Assembly (NCBI GenBank): GCA_001797315.1
Contig: MGPC01000018.1
Span: 248,001 to 312,000, forward strand
Source of the DNA: Curvibacter sp. GWA2_64_110
GTDB taxonomy: Bacteria; Pseudomonadota; Gammaproteobacteria; Burkholderiales; Burkholderiaceae_C
DNA length: 64,000 nucleotides
Direction: 5' to 3'
Part shown: in pieces, positions 63,525-64,000 of the stretch
How positions within the stretch are numbered: position 1 is the stretch's first letter
How the letters are laid out: each line of letters begins with the position of its first letter
Notes under the pieces: generated by a model
What the model was told of the DNA's origin: nothing
The model's database searches: none
Seen by the model: the letters and a program-made list of their open reading frames with translations, nothing else
Program-made: the position numbers and the translations under genes

Positions 63525-64000
63525 GTGACCTCCCCTCATCATTTCGACGTCCTCATCGTCGGCAGCGGCCTGGCAGGCCTGAGTGCCGCATTGCACCTGG
63601 CGCCCACCCACCGCGTGGCCATCCTGACCAAGCGCGAGCTCAACGACGGCTCCAGCCGCTATGCCCAGGGCGGCCTGGCCGCCGTCATGAGCGACGGTGA
63701 CACGCTCGCATCCCATGTGCAGGACACCCTGGTGGCCGGCGCCGGCCTGTGCGACCCGCAAACGACCCGCTTCGTGGTCGAGCATGCCCCCGAAAACATC
63801 CGCTGGCTGCAGCAGTTGGGCGTGCCGTTCTCGCAGGAAGAGGGGCACCTGCACCTCACGCGCGAGGGCGGCCACAGCGAGCGGCGCGTCGTGCACGTGA
63901 CCGACGCCACCGGCGCCGCGGTGCAGGACACGCTGATGCAGAAGGTGCGCGCCACGCCCAACATCACGCTGTTCGAGCACCACATGCTGGTGGACCTGAT
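63525..64000 (+). CDS. nadB: L-aspartate oxidase, 5' part (runs off the window)
   Basis: The first ~158 residues of a flavoprotein of the fumarate reductase/succinate dehydrogenase family, continuing past the window edge. The FAD dinucleotide-binding motif is FDVLIVGSGLAGLSAAL, followed by LTKRELNDGSSRYAQGGLAAV (SxYAQGGLA is typical of NadB) and HLTREGGHSERRVVHVTDATG. NadB oxidises L-aspartate to iminoaspartate in NAD biosynthesis. The start is a GTG at 63525, 36 nt after the scpA stop. Nothing shows whether nadA/nadC follow. Confidence 0.93.
   Translation, partial: MTSPHHFDVLIVGSGLAGLSAALHLAPTHRVAILTKRELNDGSSRYAQGGLAAVMSDGDTLASHVQDTLVAGAGLCDPQTTRFVVEHAPENIRWLQQLGVPFSQEEGHLHLTREGGHSERRVVHVTDATGAAVQDTLMQKVRATPNITLFEHHMLVDL

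Overview
The window is GC-rich, densely coded betaproteobacterial chromosome, most likely order Burkholderiales and family Comamonadaceae. This rests on the gene neighbourhoods (recJ behind a phosphoglycerate-mutase-like gene, site-2 protease next to trpS, a DUF3460 gene beside scpA), on the two formate dehydrogenase types, and on short palindromic repeats of a style I associate with that family. It is core chromosome with a few accessory insertions. I see no prophage, integrase, complete insertion sequence, CRISPR array or rRNA. There is one tRNA gene, tRNA-Ser(CGA).

Layout. 1-13 kb: housekeeping genes (hypoxanthine-DNA glycosylase, TatD, LolC-LolD, recJ) with a chemoreceptor, a diguanylate cyclase and the run PHP phosphatase / EamA / YrdC-like / site-2 protease / trpS. 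14.3-19 kb: tRNA-Ser with its terminator, then a three-gene unit of a secreted TPR-CHAT (caspase-like) protein, a secreted Ig-like protein and a zinc-ribbon membrane protein. 19-24.3 kb: peroxiredoxin, serS (with a second, foreign-looking serS 3' end beside it), ispH, an FKBP-type isomerase, radC, a Smr protein and a truncated haemoglobin. 24.3-26.9 kb: an FtsX-type ABC permease.

26.9-46.3 kb is a formate-oxidation island. It holds (a) a periplasmic, quinone-linked formate dehydrogenase operon (TAT protein, alpha, beta, lipoprotein, gamma, small exported protein) followed by fdhD; (b) a divergent sigma-54 response regulator and Cache-type histidine kinase; (c) a TorD-like chaperone, a large polyferredoxin, DUF3306 and DUF3305; (d) a cytosolic NAD-linked formate dehydrogenase with an alpha subunit and a fused NuoE-NuoF-type beta subunit, closed by a clear terminator; (e) a LysR regulator. 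An ApbC/Mrp Fe-S carrier follows. Formate would be oxidised outside (electrons to quinone) and inside (electrons to NAD+), with shared maturation factors.

48.5-54.8 kb: patatin-like lipase, a 267-bp MITE-like element, metG, a PAS-GGDEF protein and a DUF1275 membrane protein. 54.8-62.1 kb: a six-gene hydrogenase-4/complex-I-like operon (order B-C-E-F-G-I). Its large subunit has lost all the cysteines I would expect to bind Ni-Fe, while the small subunit keeps its cluster cysteines, so it is an energy-converting-hydrogenase-related (Ehr-like) complex and not a hydrogenase. 62.3-64 kb: DUF3460, scpA and the start of nadB, which runs off the window.

The best candidates for something undescribed are the CHAT trio and the Ni-less Hyf-like complex near two formate dehydrogenases. 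Genome-history signals are the double serS tail, a 44-nt dispersed repeat (one copy in frame inside metG) and the MITE-like element. Several genes also look leaderless, with a -10-like hexamer ending 6-7 nt before the start codon.
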